A DNA stretch of 50,935 nt from Acetobacter sp. DsW_063 (GTDB lineage Bacteria > Pseudomonadota > Alphaproteobacteria > Acetobacterales > Acetobacteraceae). The DNA is taken from contig NZ_JOPL01000070.1 of assembly GCF_002153745.1 (NCBI RefSeq), positions 1 through 50,935 of the forward strand, written 5' to 3'. How positions within the stretch are numbered: position 1 is the first letter of the stretch; each line of letters opens with the position of its first letter. The notes beneath the pieces were generated by a model. That model did not search any database. It was not told the DNA's origin and was given only the letters and a program-made list of their open reading frames with translations. The position numbers were made by a program, and so were the translations under genes. Of the stretch, positions 9,403 through 18,288 are shown piece after piece.

Positions 9403-9520
9403 CGCGGTCTCGGTTCTTTCCTGTCCTCCGCGCGGGACGGGTGAGGGAACCTGACGCGTTGTCGCCCCCACGCGGATCGTCGACCGTGGAAACCTTGTCG
9501 GACGCACTTGCCCGCCAACG

Positions 9521-9575
9521 CCTCTTTAGCGCGATTCTTTAGCCTCGCCGCAAGCCAGCCTAACAAATCGCGAGG
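9521..9575 (-). promoter_or_regulatory. SAM-II riboswitch
   Basis: Read on the minus strand, this 55-nt stretch has the SAM-II features in order. A P1 strand CCTCGC (9575-9570) is followed by the invariant GATTTG, then GGCTTGC in the loop. The P1 complement GCGAGG (9548-9543) follows, then CTAAAGAA, and finally the 3' pseudoknot strand GCTAAAGAGG (9530-9521). SAM-II elements are known in Alphaproteobacteria ahead of metA, metX and metZ and turn translation off when S-adenosylmethionine is plentiful. The terminal AAAGAGG could act as the ribosome-binding site for a GTG at 9507, or the switch could act at a distance on the ATG at 9402. Identified by eye from the consensus. Confidence 0.9.
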
Positions 9576-9605
9576 CCCTCTGCGCCATGGGCGGGAGGGA
9601 CGAGC

Positions 9606-9635
9606 CTTATCGCGGATCAGCCTTCGGTCCGTCAA
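9606..9635 (-). promoter_or_regulatory. sigma-70-type promoter of the metZ riboswitch transcript
   Basis: On the minus strand TTGACG (9635-9630) and GATAAG (9611-9606) are separated by 18 nt, a reasonable -35/-10 pair. Transcription would start near 9598, about 20 nt before the SAM-II aptamer, as expected for a riboswitch leader. Confidence 0.6.
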
Positions 9636-9639
9636 CCGG

Positions 9640-10146
9640 ATTAAGGGGCCGGGTGAGCATAGCTGCCGTGGCGATATCACGCCGTGCTTGGGGGCGGCGT
9701 ATGCCATTCGTCGGTCTCCAGCGCGCAATCAGGGCGCGGCGGCGCGGGAGCCTGCCTGACGCGCCATTCCGAATTGAGCGTCATTGTCGGCGCTGCGCAT
9801 ACGGACGGAGAAGGAGGCGTTATCGTCCGCAAGAGAACGGAGCGGATATTTTTTGGGGCAGATCGAAAAGCGTCGGGCGAGGAGCTCTGTTGCGGGCGCC
9901 TCGTCGGCAGACGCGCGCGCCGGGCTGGAAAAATGATTCTGCCGGGGGCGGGAGATAGAAACGCGTCAAGAACGCCAGTCCTGATCTTCTGAGTCGCCGA
10001 ATTGAGACGGGTATCGATCAACATCCCGTGATAAGTGCGGGCCCGGCATGGATCGGGAGGCGTTGCAATCGTGTCTCCGGCAAGGAGGTTCCTCCGCGTC
10101 GAGAACGATTGTCATCCACGGCGGGCGTGGCTATAGATCGGCCAAC
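9640..10146. other. spacer between metZ promoter and tRNA gene
   Basis: About 500 bases with overlapping open frames on both strands (for example 9677-10024 minus and 9684-9992 plus). They lack ribosome-binding sites, and their products are arginine-rich, as chance GC-rich frames are. I see no recognisable gene or RNA here. The tRNA promoter should lie at its right end. Confidence 0.35.
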
Positions 10147-10220
10147 GCGGGTGTAGTTCAATGGTAGAACGGCAGCTTCCCAAGCTGCATACGAGGGTTC
10201 GATTCCCTTCACCCGCTCCA
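10147..10220 (+). tRNA. tRNA-Gly(CCC)
   Basis: A complete 74-nt cloverleaf including an encoded CCA. The acceptor stem GCGGGTG pairs with CACCCGC. The D-arm contains GTTCAATGGTAGAAC. The anticodon stem GCAGC/GCTGC encloses the loop TTCCCAA, giving anticodon CCC (reads GGG). The T-arm is GAGGG-TTCGATT-CCCTT. It closely resembles bacterial tRNA-Gly(CCC). Confidence 0.97.
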
Positions 10221-10360
10221 GCGACACGCTGATATGGCCGCCTTCGCGACCACCGCCCCCCCCGGCTCGACAATTTGCGGTATTAACGTCATGCGCAGGC
10301 GCAACGTTGTGTCTCACGTATGATTTGAGCACATTACGCGCGAGACAACAGGAGCCTCTG

Positions 10361-10810
10361 ATGACCCGTCTATCCACGCATGTTCTCGCGGCGCTCGCCG
10401 TCGCCGCCGGACTGGCCTCAGTTTCCCCGGCGGCCCGCGCCGACCAGCCCGCCCCTGCTTCAAAGGGTGGTGAGACTGCGACAAGCGACAAGAACCCGAC
10501 CGGCACGAACCTCGCAGCCGCCACGGCTGCTCAGGTCGCTGAGATTTCTCCGGCCAACGTCGCGGGACTTCTAAACTACTGCGTTGAAACCGAGCAGGTT
10601 TCGCATGAAGACGGCGACGCCGTGCAGACCGCGCTGAACGCCAAGACCAACGCGGTGCCGACCGACCACGCTGGCAACATGGACTACGCCATCGGCACGG
10701 CGGGACAGTTCCTGGTCGGCGGCAAGGCGTCCACCCTTACGGGTCTGGATCAGCCGGCGCAGGGTAAGCTGTGCACGGTCGTTCTCGCCCGTTCGCGTTC
10801 CCTGATCTGA
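10361..10810 (+). CDS. DUF2501 family periplasmic protein (YjjA-like)
   Basis: A 149-residue exported protein. The ATG at 10361 follows AGGAG at about 7 nt and opens a clear signal peptide ending PAARADQ. The mature part contains the family pattern ISPANVAGLLNYC (Cys74) and a second Cys138 in GKLCTVV. This matches E. coli YjjA (AAGILEYC, then a late Cys), the prototype of DUF2501, whose function is unknown. The two cysteines probably form a disulfide. It is monocistronic, lies downstream of the tRNA and is closed by a strong hairpin. Confidence 0.8.
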   Translation: MTRLSTHVLAALAVAAGLASVSPAARADQPAPASKGGETATSDKNPTGTNLAAATAAQVAEISPANVAGLLNYCVETEQVSHEDGDAVQTALNAKTNAVPTDHAGNMDYAIGTAGQFLVGGKASTLTGLDQPAQGKLCTVVLARSRSLI

Positions 10811-10819
10811 GATCAGGTT

Positions 10820-10859
10820 TCTCTGCCGCAGCACCCTTTTTGAGGTGCTGCGGCAGAGA
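10820..10859. terminator. 16-bp hairpin between convergent genes
   Basis: A perfect 16-bp inverted repeat (10820-10835 with 10844-10859; arm begins TCTCTGCCGCAGCACC) with an 8-nt loop CTTTTTGA. It lies directly after the DUF2501 gene and 17 nt before the end of the converging cytochrome b561 gene. It probably blocks transcription in both directions, although no U-run follows. Confidence 0.7.
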
Positions 10860-10875
10860 CGTGTCTCGCTTGGGC

Positions 10876-11442
10876 CTAAGGGCTCTGACGAGGCAATACT
10901 CTCAAGATAACGCCGTCCCTGCGTATCGCTGCGTGCCAGATTGCAGCGCCAAGATGCAGCAAAAGCAGTGCATAAAGCACCCATTGCGCCGTCGAATGGA
11001 TATTCCACGCGATGTCGCCGCGCGCCTCGTCCTTAGCGAAGGACGGAAGCGGCACAATTCCGAAAAACGACATCGGGCGACCGTTCGCCGCCATCATATA
11101 GCCGCTCAATGGCATGATCAGCAGCGCGATATAAATCAGCCAGTGCGAGATCATGGCGGCAATTTCCAGAACTCGGCCGCCGCCCCCGGCGAACGGCTCG
11201 CGCCGCGAGATGCGAACGCCGATGCGCAGAAAGGTCAGAAGCAGTATCAGAAGGCCGACCGATTTGTGCCAGAACATCAATTGCGGATGCGTCATGAAGC
11301 CGGTCTGATCGTCCGGCGTCGCAGCGGCCACCCAGCCCAGCGCCATGACGGCCAATACCAAGGGGGCGCTCAGCCAGTGAAGCAGGATCAGCGTCGACGG
11401 ATAGCGTGTCGGCGCGTCTGAAGTCGGTAGAGTCGAGGGCAC
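10876..11442 (-). CDS. cytochrome b561 family protein
   Basis: An integral inner-membrane di-heme cytochrome of 188 residues with four hydrophobic helices (about residues 18-40, 60-75, 95-115 and 150-170). Candidate heme-ligand histidines are His22 in LLHWLS, His59 in WHKSVG, His149 in NIHST and His163 in LLHLG. Bacterial relatives transfer electrons from quinol or superoxide across the membrane. It stands alone, convergent with DUF2501, with the DUF1653 gene about 95 nt upstream on the same strand. Confidence 0.9.
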   Translation of the reverse strand: MPSTLPTSDAPTRYPSTLILLHWLSAPLVLAVMALGWVAAATPDDQTGFMTHPQLMFWHKSVGLLILLLTFLRIGVRISRREPFAGGGGRVLEIAAMISHWLIYIALLIMPLSGYMMAANGRPMSFFGIVPLPSFAKDEARGDIAWNIHSTAQWVLYALLLLHLGAAIWHAAIRRDGVILRVLPRQSP

Positions 11443-11537
11443 GTTGGTCTCTCCTCAAATCGGCGCGCAGTGGAGCAGACAGCGCGCCGACGCGTTACGC
11501 AACGCATTTCCGCACGGTCGGCTTTTTTCTGCAGAGT

Positions 11538-11798
11538 TCAGGGGGAGCTCTCTCCAGAGCCAGTCTCTTCAAGCAAGGCGAAACGGGGCTGTCCGTCGAC
11601 CGTCTCCAGCCACATTGAGAGAGGCCGCACCCATAGGCCGCCCTGCGTCTCGCTACGATAGACGACAAGCGGTTCTTCGGTTTCACTGTGCCGCGCCACG
11701 CCGAGCACGGTGTAGAAGCCGCCCTTGTAGTGACGGTACCGCCCTGGCGGCGCCAAGAGTTCTTCCTGCAAAATCAAATCGCTCCTATACGTTAACAC
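11538..11798 (-). CDS. DUF1653 domain protein
   Basis: A small soluble protein (up to 86 residues) of the DUF1653 family. The signature is PPGRYRHYKGG, then VLGVARHSET, EPLVVYR, GLWVRPLSMW and a final RF. Function is unknown. The open frame begins with GTG at 11798 but has no ribosome-binding site there. AGGAG lies about 10 nt before a TTG at 11771, so the real product may be 77 residues. It is divergent from the exported protein gene on the plus strand. Confidence 0.85.
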   Translation of the reverse strand: MLTYRSDLILQEELLAPPGRYRHYKGGFYTVLGVARHSETEEPLVVYRSETQGGLWVRPLSMWLETVDGQPRFALLEETGSGESSP

Positions 11799-11811
11799 CG
11801 CTATTGTAGCG

Positions 11812-12540
11812 TTGGCGCCGCGCCGTGGCGGCGCGAGACATTGCCGTCACCGGAGATTCAAGACGTTGTCAGACCTCCCATCGCGCCCTTCCACAACATC
11901 GTCTCCTCTCGCGCATCGTCCAGACGCCCAAGGTGGACGCAAGTTTGACATTCGTCGCGGGCTCCTCCTTTGCGCGACCGTCTTGTGCTGGGCGCCCGGT
12001 GGAGGAGCGATGGTCGCCGGGACGGCTGCAGCGGCCGTTCACCATCATAGTCGAGGTGCCGCGAAAAATGCTCCGACTGCGTCGGGAAAGCCGGTGCTCC
12101 TTAGCCAGCAGCCTGGGAGCGAACTCGACAAGCAGGCGCGCCTGCTCAACGCGGACGATATAGCAACCTCACTGCGACATCATCAGCCGCCGCTGGTTCT
12201 GATTGGCTCAGCCCCGTTGTCTACGCGCAAGGGTGAGATTGCGCTTTTTGTGCAGCTTCAGTCCGCAGCACTCTGCGGGTCGGCAGGATGCTCGACGGAT
12301 GTTTATCTGCATCGGGGCGATGACTGGATCAAGGTGCTCGATTCCATTAGCGGCGCCGTCAGCATACTGCCGCAGAGTCATGGCGGCATGTACGACATTA
12401 TTGTGGACGGGGATGACCGTTGGGTCTGGCGTGGCGGTAGTTATCAGGACACGGTGTCGGCCCCCCCGATAGGCAATCTGAGGGGCGAGATTAAGCGGTT
12501 CCAGGCTGAAAATGGCGTCAAGGACGACGGCGGGCATTAA
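11812..12540 (+). CDS. exported protein of unknown function
   Basis: I do not recognise the family. The longest frame has 242 codons from a TTG. A second TTG at 11866, preceded by GGAG at about 10 nt, is a better start. The product then has a basic stretch followed by a hydrophobic signal-like segment (RRGLLLCATVLCW to GTAAAAV) and a soluble domain. That domain has two close cysteines (CGSAGC) and an acidic, Trp-containing end (DGDDRWVWRGG). A periplasmic location is likely. It starts only bases from the divergent DUF1653 gene, so the promoters overlap. Confidence 0.6.
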   Translation: MAPRRGGARHCRHRRFKTLSDLPSRPSTTSSPLAHRPDAQGGRKFDIRRGLLLCATVLCWAPGGGAMVAGTAAAAVHHHSRGAAKNAPTASGKPVLLSQQPGSELDKQARLLNADDIATSLRHHQPPLVLIGSAPLSTRKGEIALFVQLQSAALCGSAGCSTDVYLHRGDDWIKVLDSISGAVSILPQSHGGMYDIIVDGDDRWVWRGGSYQDTVSAPPIGNLRGEIKRFQAENGVKDDGGH

Positions 12541-12667
12541 GACCGCCTCGCTCACCGATCATTGGGGGACTTACTTGTTCGACAATGCGGGCTGTTGAGC
12601 GGGCATACCGGCAAGGTCTCCAATCGGGAGTTTGTTCTGCTTGTGGCTGCAGCTTGGGCTGCGTCGT

Positions 12668-13222
12668 CTACAGAGTGTGGATCATGATGCGAAATGCAGT
12701 CGCAAAATGCACGCTCGCCGCATCGCTTGCCGCCTGATTCAACTGGATATCCACGTTGGGTTGGGACGTGAGATAGATTTGGCAAAACCCGTCCGTGACC
12801 TGTTCCCGGTGTCCTGTGACGCACGGGACGTGGCGCTGCATGAGCGCTTGTCGCAGCGTCGCTGTCCCGGCTCCGTCAGCAGAGATAAGTGCGTCGAAAG
12901 GGGTCTGCGCAATCTGCGCGAGGCTGACGGCGACCGGGCGCATTGAAAGGCTGCCTACCGTGAGCTCGCCGTCGAACTGGTCCACGATCTGGTTGGCTTC
13001 CCTCTCCGATCCAGGTGTGGCCTGATTGTAGACGACTGCGACGCGGATCGCCCCTTGCAGTGGCGGCTCAACGAAGTGCAGAGCCTGTCCCACGATCATG
13101 ATGTCTTTCGCATTCAGGGGTTCGGCGGCCGCCGCCCTGCACATGGCTGCGACCAGACACAGAACTGGCGGGAGAAGTGCGAGGCTTCTCAAGTACGAAA
13201 TGCGACGAAACAAATGCGGCAC
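12668..13222 (-). CDS. exported protein of unknown function
   Basis: A 184-residue protein starting with GTG and a good signal peptide (RRISYLRSLALLPPVLCLVAA, cleaved near ARAAAAE). The mature part alternates strands and helices (IRVAVVYN, FDALISADG, VPCVTGHREQ, VDIQLNQAA). This loosely recalls YfiR-type or substrate-binding-like periplasmic folds, but I cannot name a family. Two cysteines (VPCV, GFCQ) could pair. It converges with the preceding exported protein and lies downstream of thiE on the same strand. Confidence 0.6.
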   Translation of the reverse strand: MPHLFRRISYLRSLALLPPVLCLVAAMCRAAAAEPLNAKDIMIVGQALHFVEPPLQGAIRVAVVYNQATPGSEREANQIVDQFDGELTVGSLSMRPVAVSLAQIAQTPFDALISADGAGTATLRQALMQRHVPCVTGHREQVTDGFCQIYLTSQPNVDIQLNQAASDAASVHFATAFRIMIHTL

Positions 13223-13279
13223 GACTCTCAGCCCGGATCAGATATGGACATGATCGGTCATGCCTATTGAGGAACATTT

Positions 13280-13300
13280 AAGCGCGGTGATATCGCGCTT
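13280..13300 (-). terminator. hairpin at the end of the thi operon
   Basis: A perfect 7-bp stem (AAGCGCG / CGCGCTT) with a 7-nt loop abuts the thiE stop codon. It is the only terminator-like element after thiSGE, and it lacks a U-run. Confidence 0.4.
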
Positions 13301-13929
13301 CAGGCGCTCGGAAGCTGTGCTCCCTTCGCAGCCTGCAGCCACGCCTGAACCTGCCCTTCCGGGTCATCGGCAAGAATGAAGTCCGATACGGCCGCGACGG
13401 AGTCCGCCCCAGCGGCGAGGCATTCCGGCATTCTTGCCAGCGTGACGCCGCCGATCGCCACCAGCGGAACGTCGCCAGCCAGCTCCCGCCATTCGCCTAT
13501 ACGCGCGACGCCCTGCGGTCCGAACGCCATTTTCTTCAGGCGCGTGGGCCACACAGGCCCGAGGGCGACGTAATCGGGGCGCAGAGCTAGCGCCCGGTTC
13601 AATTCTTCATGGGAATGCGTGCTGACGCCAAGACGTATGCCAGCGGCCCGTAAAGCGCCAAGGTCCGCAGTATCGAGATCTTCCTGCCCAAGATGCACGT
13701 AATCCGCGCCGGTCTCAATCGCGATCCGCCAAAAGTCGTTGATGACGAGCGTCACGCCAAGCCTTCGCGCGGAAGCCAGTGCGGTCGCAATTTCCTCGCG
13801 CAGCGCGGTGTCGTCCATATCCTTGACGCGGAGCTGGATGAAGCGCGCTCCCGCGCCGCCCAGACGTTCGACCCAGAAAGCGCGATCGACGACTGAATAG
13901 ATTTCTTGCGGCAGTCTTCTTGTCATCAT
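13300..13929 (-). CDS. thiE: thiamine phosphate synthase
   Basis: Joins the thiazole phosphate and HMP pyrophosphate to thiamine phosphate; cytosolic TIM barrel of 209 residues. Seen are [48 protein letters not shown] and a phosphate-binding AIGGV near the C-terminus. The open frame extends far upstream, but that part is only thiG read in another frame. The ATGATGA junction with thiG (ATG at 13929 or 13926, thiG stop at 13928-13926) gives translational coupling. Confidence 0.94.
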   Translation of the reverse strand: MMTRRLPQEIYSVVDRAFWVERLGGAGARFIQLRVKDMDDTALREEIATALASARRLGVTLVINDFWRIAIETGADYVHLGQEDLDTADLGALRAAGIRLGVSTHSHEELNRALALRPDYVALGPVWPTRLKKMAFGPQGVARIGEWRELAGDVPLVAIGGVTLARMPECLAAGADSVAAVSDFILADDPEGQVQAWLQAAKGAQLPSA

Positions 13930-14696
13930 GACAGGGCGGGCTTTCCAAGCAGCGGGGTCGAAGGCGCGGCCATGTCGCGGGCCTCCATCGGGTCGGCGAT
14001 CCGGGCAAGACGTCCAGCCTCGACGGCCAGACGAAACGCCCGTGCCATAGCTACGGGGTCGCCAGCCTTTGCGACGGCCGTGTTGATCAACACGGCGTCG
14101 TAGCCGAGTTCGAGCGCTTGTGTGGCGTGCGAGGGCAAGCCGATCCCCGCGTCGACGACGAGGGGGACGTCCGGGAAGTGCGCGCGCAGGGCGCGAAGGC
14201 CGAAGACATTGTTCAGGCCCTTGCCGGACCCGATCGGCGCGCCCCACGGCATCAACACCTCGCACCCGGCGGCGAGCAATCGTTCCGCCACGACGAGGTC
14301 CTCTGTCGTGTAGGGGAAAACCTTGAACCCTTCGGACGACAGGATGCGGGCTGCTTCGACCAGTCCGAACACGTCCGGCTGAAGCGTGTCGGACTCCCCG
14401 ATCACCTCCAGTTTCACCCAGTCGGTTTCGAACACTTCCCGGGCCATATGCGCGGTGGTCACTGCTTCCTTGACCGTATGGCATCCCGCCGTGTTGGGCA
14501 GCACAGGCGTTCCCAGATCGCGGATCAGGGACCAGAAAGCCTGACCTGCTCGCGAGCCGGCAGATTCCCGGCGCAAGGAGACGGTGACGAGACCGGCGTC
14601 GGCCGCGCGCACGGAGTCGGCGAGAATTTCCGGCGACGGGTACTGGGCTGTGCCCAGCATGAGGGGCGACGCCAATTCCGTTCCATAAAATAACAT
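13926..14696 (-). CDS. thiG: thiazole synthase
   Basis: Forms the thiazole ring of thiamine from deoxyxylulose phosphate, dehydroglycine or glycine imine, and ThiS thiocarboxylate. It has 256 residues, with the Schiff-base lysine at Lys95 in WVKLEVIGE. Other family blocks are [26 protein letters not shown] and [10 protein letters not shown]. The start at 14696 ([10 protein letters not shown]) lies 4 nt after the thiS stop; upstream in-frame codons belong to thiS in another frame. It sits between thiS and thiE and overlaps thiE. Confidence 0.96.
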   Translation of the reverse strand: MLFYGTELASPLMLGTAQYPSPEILADSVRAADAGLVTVSLRRESAGSRAGQAFWSLIRDLGTPVLPNTAGCHTVKEAVTTAHMAREVFETDWVKLEVIGESDTLQPDVFGLVEAARILSSEGFKVFPYTTEDLVVAERLLAAGCEVLMPWGAPIGSGKGLNNVFGLRALRAHFPDVPLVVDAGIGLPSHATQALELGYDAVLINTAVAKAGDPVAMARAFRLAVEAGRLARIADPMEARDMAAPSTPLLGKPALS

Positions 14697-14700
14697 AAGA

Positions 14701-14898
14701 TCAGCCGCCTTGCATCGGCGCGACGATTTCGACGCGCATACCGTCAACGATGTCCAGTCCGCAGCGGCGGGACCCGGGGATGAACTCGCCATCGACGGCG
14801 GTGGCGATTCTCGCGTCGCCGTAGCCCAGTTCGTCAATCAGCGCTGCGAGCGTTCGGGCGTTCACCACCCGCGCTTCGTCATTCACCACGATGTTCAT
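14701..14898 (-). CDS. thiS: sulfur carrier protein ThiS
   Basis: A ubiquitin-like sulfur carrier of 65 residues ending in the required Gly-Gly (PMQGG), which is adenylated and thiocarboxylated. [12 protein letters not shown] begins the first strand and [11 protein letters not shown] the last. The start at 14898 is chosen because GGAG lies 7 nt upstream; a further upstream codon adds nine unconserved residues. It is first in thiS-thiG-thiE. I looked for a THI-box (TPP riboswitch) upstream and saw none. Confidence 0.93.
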   Translation of the reverse strand: MNIVVNDEARVVNARTLAALIDELGYGDARIATAVDGEFIPGSRRCGLDIVDGMRVEIVAPMQGG

Positions 14899-15668
14899 GC
14901 CAGATCTCCGTGTCGCTGATAGCACGTACGCACACTGATTTGGTTCGACTTGCGCGTGAACGCAAGCCGGAGCGGTCTGACGGTGCCGTTATGCTGGAAG
15001 CGCCGACGTGCGTTCCAACTGCGAAGTGGTGGCGTCGACGCGGTCGCGACGGCTTCATTTGGAGACTGCGCCGGGCCTTGATCGAGTTAAGGTTCGGCCG
15101 CCCAAGCCGCCGTCTCTGCGTGCGTGGGGTCCTTTGTGGGGCGGAGAGAAGATGCGCGGATGTTCGCGTGCGTGATCGTCTGGACCACATGATGGAACGC
15201 CGTTGAGCCGAGTTTCGGGGCCAAAGGGGGCGCGACAGCCTGCTGTCCACGAAACCGGTAGCAGGTCATGAGGGCATCGTGTTCACAGGAACTGACGATT
15301 TGGCGTGCCCGTAAGGACGTCCGATGGAAAGAAGTGCGTATTTGATTGAAGGTGCCCGGTATGTCCGTGGATCGTGATGACATTGTTTGATCGTGGATCG
15401 TTTTGGAAAAGAGATATTTCAAATAGAGGGAAGCATTGAAATGCTTTTTCAATGCAGGCGGCGTTAAATGTTGGAGCGTTGCCTGCCTGCTTGCTTGATT
15501 TTATGTGAATGCGACCAGATCATGAGCGTATTTATAAAAAAGTGCGCGAATCAATAATAATTGAGAAATATCACATACAAAATAATACAGTCGCCATTTC
15601 GGCGTATTCTCCCCTCTTCCTCCAGCAACGACGGTCGCTAGTGAAAGAGGGGAGGGGATTTAAGGGAC
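14899..15668. other. 770-base spacer upstream of thiS
   Basis: The left part (to about 15250) is GC-rich and should carry the thi promoter. A CTTGCG/CGCAAG stem lies near 14950-14970. The right part is AT-rich. A perfect 8-bp hairpin (GCATTGAA 15433-15440 with TTCAATGC 15448-15455) and an 8-bp inverted repeat (CCCCTCTT with AAGAGGGG, about 15612-15655) lie before the TonB receptor stop. The latter encloses an AGCGAC/GTTGCT stem and may terminate the receptor transcript. A 121-codon minus-strand frame (15087-15452) has no recognisable domain and is not called. Confidence 0.4.
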
Positions 15669-18116
15669 TCAGAACCCAGTCGATATCGTGCCTGTCATTG
15701 TAAAGCGGGGCACAAGCCAATACGTCGCACCGTTGCCGCCAGCCAGCGTCGTGCCGTCCATCAACGTGGTGGAGTGATTGTTGGTGCCGAACCCATAAGC
15801 GCCGCTACGTACGCGGGAATCCGTAAGATTGCTGAAATTCAAACGGAAAGTTGGGCTTTTGAGGTAACGCCAGGGCTTGAAGCGATAACCGAGCGAGATT
15901 GCGTCAGTGATATAGCCGGGCATCCGTTCGTCGCCGACAAGCGTGACAGATTGTGGGCCGACATATTTCAGCGTGAAATTGCCAAAGAAACGCCCGTCGT
16001 CGTAGGTCAGGCCGAAGCTGGTCGTCACGTGCGGGGCGCCCACGGCCTGCTTGCCCTTGGTGTTCAGATACGTGCTCTGGTAAGGCACGTTGCTGTCAAG
16101 CCTTGCGCTCAAATACTCAAAGCCAATGAACGGACTGATGTGGTGCCACGGGTGGGTGGCGAGCATCAGGTCGACGCCACGCGTGGTCTGGTTGCCTACA
16201 TTGACAGTGCTGGTCTGCGTGTCGCTGACCGCCACGGACATCAGGCGATTGGTGATGTTCATATTGAAGAAGGAGAGATCAACGATGAAATGATCGTCGT
16301 TGTAACGGTATCCGAGTTCCTCAGAGATGGAGTACTGAGGCTTGGGCAGTGTGCCCTGATAGTTCGGCGACAGGGCGTCCGGGCTGGGCTGCCGGAAATT
16401 GCCCTGCGCATTCACATAAATCTGGTGATGCGGATTGAACTGATAGCTGATCGACAGATGCGGCAGTGGGGATGTCAGGTTCATGCCGTAGCGACCTGAG
16501 TAGCTGTATCCGGAGCCGCCGCTGACGCCCACGCCACTGTAGGGGTCCCAGTAATTGGTCATGATGTATTTGAAGCCTGCGTTGATCACGAGGCGATCTT
16601 GCAGGTATTTGGCTACGTCTTCGATGAAGAGCGCGTGCAGATCATAGCCTGGATTGGTGTAATAGCTGTTGACGCGCCTGAGTTGACCATCGACCAACGT
16701 AAATGCCTGGGACGTCTCCGTGTTCGGGCTTGGGTTCGAGCCGTCCGCCCTCGTGTAGCTGGAGGGAATGCCGTAAGTCGTGGTGTAGTGCTCGAACCAG
16801 TACCCGAACGTCAGGTGATTGTGGCGGTCGACGTCAACGCCAAGTTTCGCCGTCACGCCCAGCTTCTGGTCCGCGTATTGCTGGTAGTACGACGTCAACC
16901 ATGTGTTGGGGTCGGTAATGGGCGTGCCATTGGACGTGTAGTATCCAGTAGCGCCCGCAGTGCCGCCGACCCGGCTGCTGGTCGCGCCGTTTCCATCCCA
17001 TCCGCGACCAAGATTGAAATAGGGAAGCAGGTCGAACGACACATGTTTCGTCAGGACGAAATGCTGTGGCGCCGACAGGAAAAGCTGGTTCCAGTGATCG
17101 ATATTGTTCTTCCAGTAACGATTGGCGTCGTCCGACGTGGGATCCCAGGTATTGATCTTGTTGTAATTAACGCCATTATGTTTCAGATCATAAAACTCAG
17201 CCGCCGTCGGCTTGTGGTCGATGGTGAAGTCTTCATAGTTCCACGAAATGAAGATGTCGTTGGTCGACCCGTTGGCCCACGTCTTCTTCATGCCGAAGTC
17301 GATATGCTTGCGCCAGTTGATACCAGACCCGAGCCAGGAGCGGGCGTGGGTGTTCGAAAACGAGAAGTAGCCCTTGACGCCGCTATGACCGATCTCGCCA
17401 CTTTCCAGGCGGATAAACTCGCGCGACATGTTGTTTGTGCCGTAGGAGAAATCCACCATGCCCCCGAATTTATCGGTGGGGGTGTGGGTCGTTTCGTCAA
17501 GTACGCCGCCTGCGGCGGCGGTGATAGGCATTTCGACACGCGAGGAGGAGGGCGTAATCGTAACGCTCTCAACGTTTTCTGCGTCCGCGTCCTCGTTGAG
17601 GTAATTGGCGGACGTCGCGGGCGCTCCGTTCAGAAGCAGGCCGATGTCAGAGTCCGTCAGGCCACGCGATTGAATATTTCCGCCCTGCATTCCCGACGTG
17701 TCCGCGACAGAAATGTTCATGCTTGGCGTGTTCTTCGCGATATCGAGGATGGTCGCCGTGGGCGAGATCATGTCGATATACTGCTTGCTGACCGTCTGCA
17801 CGTTGTTGGCGCTGGTCTCGACCCGCATCATGCCGCCGCCGACCTCCCGCGCATGACGGGAAACGGACACGCTGACGGACTCCGATCCCTTCGCGACGAC
17901 GTGTACAGGACGATGGGGCGCTGGCGCGACGGCTGCCGCCGGATTCCTCGCGGCGGCATGCGGCGTCGCGATGTGTCGTTTGTGACTCTTGCTTGTCGAC
18001 GTTGCAGCGTCGGCGCAGCCGACCCACACGAAACCTGCGCAGGCGAGGCCCGTTGTGCATGTGAGCAAGGATATAGCTGAAGGTCCGCGGCGCGGCCCTG
18101 CATTATGGTGAATCAT
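15669..18116 (-). CDS. TonB-dependent receptor (GGGMMR-type)
   Basis: An outer-membrane receptor of 815 residues. The start at 18116 is chosen because GGGGGGAG precedes it; the frame runs 11 codons further upstream. A signal sequence is followed by an Ala/His/Pro-rich linker and a plug that begins with EVGGGMMRVET. The plug continues through NTPSMNISV, QSRGL and AAAGGVLDE, and the barrel ends with Phe in STGF. The GGGMMR plug entry and the STGF end are shared with the receptor at 33668-36121, so the two are paralogues of a subfamily distinct from the siderophore receptor at 365. It lies next to the ScfR-like regulator gene. Substrate is unknown. Confidence 0.9.
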   Translation of the reverse strand: MIHHNAGPRRGPSAISLLTCTTGLACAGFVWVGCADAATSTSKSHKRHIATPHAAARNPAAAVAPAPHRPVHVVAKGSESVSVSVSRHAREVGGGMMRVETSANNVQTVSKQYIDMISPTATILDIAKNTPSMNISVADTSGMQGGNIQSRGLTDSDIGLLLNGAPATSANYLNEDADAENVESVTITPSSSRVEMPITAAAGGVLDETTHTPTDKFGGMVDFSYGTNNMSREFIRLESGEIGHSGVKGYFSFSNTHARSWLGSGINWRKHIDFGMKKTWANGSTNDIFISWNYEDFTIDHKPTAAEFYDLKHNGVNYNKINTWDPTSDDANRYWKNNIDHWNQLFLSAPQHFVLTKHVSFDLLPYFNLGRGWDGNGATSSRVGGTAGATGYYTSNGTPITDPNTWLTSYYQQYADQKLGVTAKLGVDVDRHNHLTFGYWFEHYTTTYGIPSSYTRADGSNPSPNTETSQAFTLVDGQLRRVNSYYTNPGYDLHALFIEDVAKYLQDRLVINAGFKYIMTNYWDPYSGVGVSGGSGYSYSGRYGMNLTSPLPHLSISYQFNPHHQIYVNAQGNFRQPSPDALSPNYQGTLPKPQYSISEELGYRYNDDHFIVDLSFFNMNITNRLMSVAVSDTQTSTVNVGNQTTRGVDLMLATHPWHHISPFIGFEYLSARLDSNVPYQSTYLNTKGKQAVGAPHVTTSFGLTYDDGRFFGNFTLKYVGPQSVTLVGDERMPGYITDAISLGYRFKPWRYLKSPTFRLNFSNLTDSRVRSGAYGFGTNNHSTTLMDGTTLAGGNGATYWLVPRFTMTGTISTGF

Positions 18117-18288
18117 GACTCCCCCCGGAGCGAAATGCTCGAACACCAATGCGCGTCCGCTTCATCCTCCCTCAGAAATGGTGCGACCGACGCTTTGCAG
18201 CGTTCGACTTTACAGGGCTGAAAGTCGCCAATCAATGCGTTCGTGGAATATTTCGGCGTTCCAACTTCGGGAGACGGGTAACGGAATA

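Noticed and set aside
13930-14484. N-terminal extension of thiE suggesting a fusion protein
   Set aside because: The extra residues are thiG read in another frame; the real ATG sits at the ATGATGA junction.
15087-15452. 121-codon minus-strand frame between the TonB receptor and thiS
   Set aside because: Composition is mixed, no domain is recognised and a hairpin lies in its first codons.
16599-18080. 493-codon plus-strand frame
   Set aside because: Antisense shadow of the TonB receptor at 15669-18116; no motif and no ribosome-binding site.
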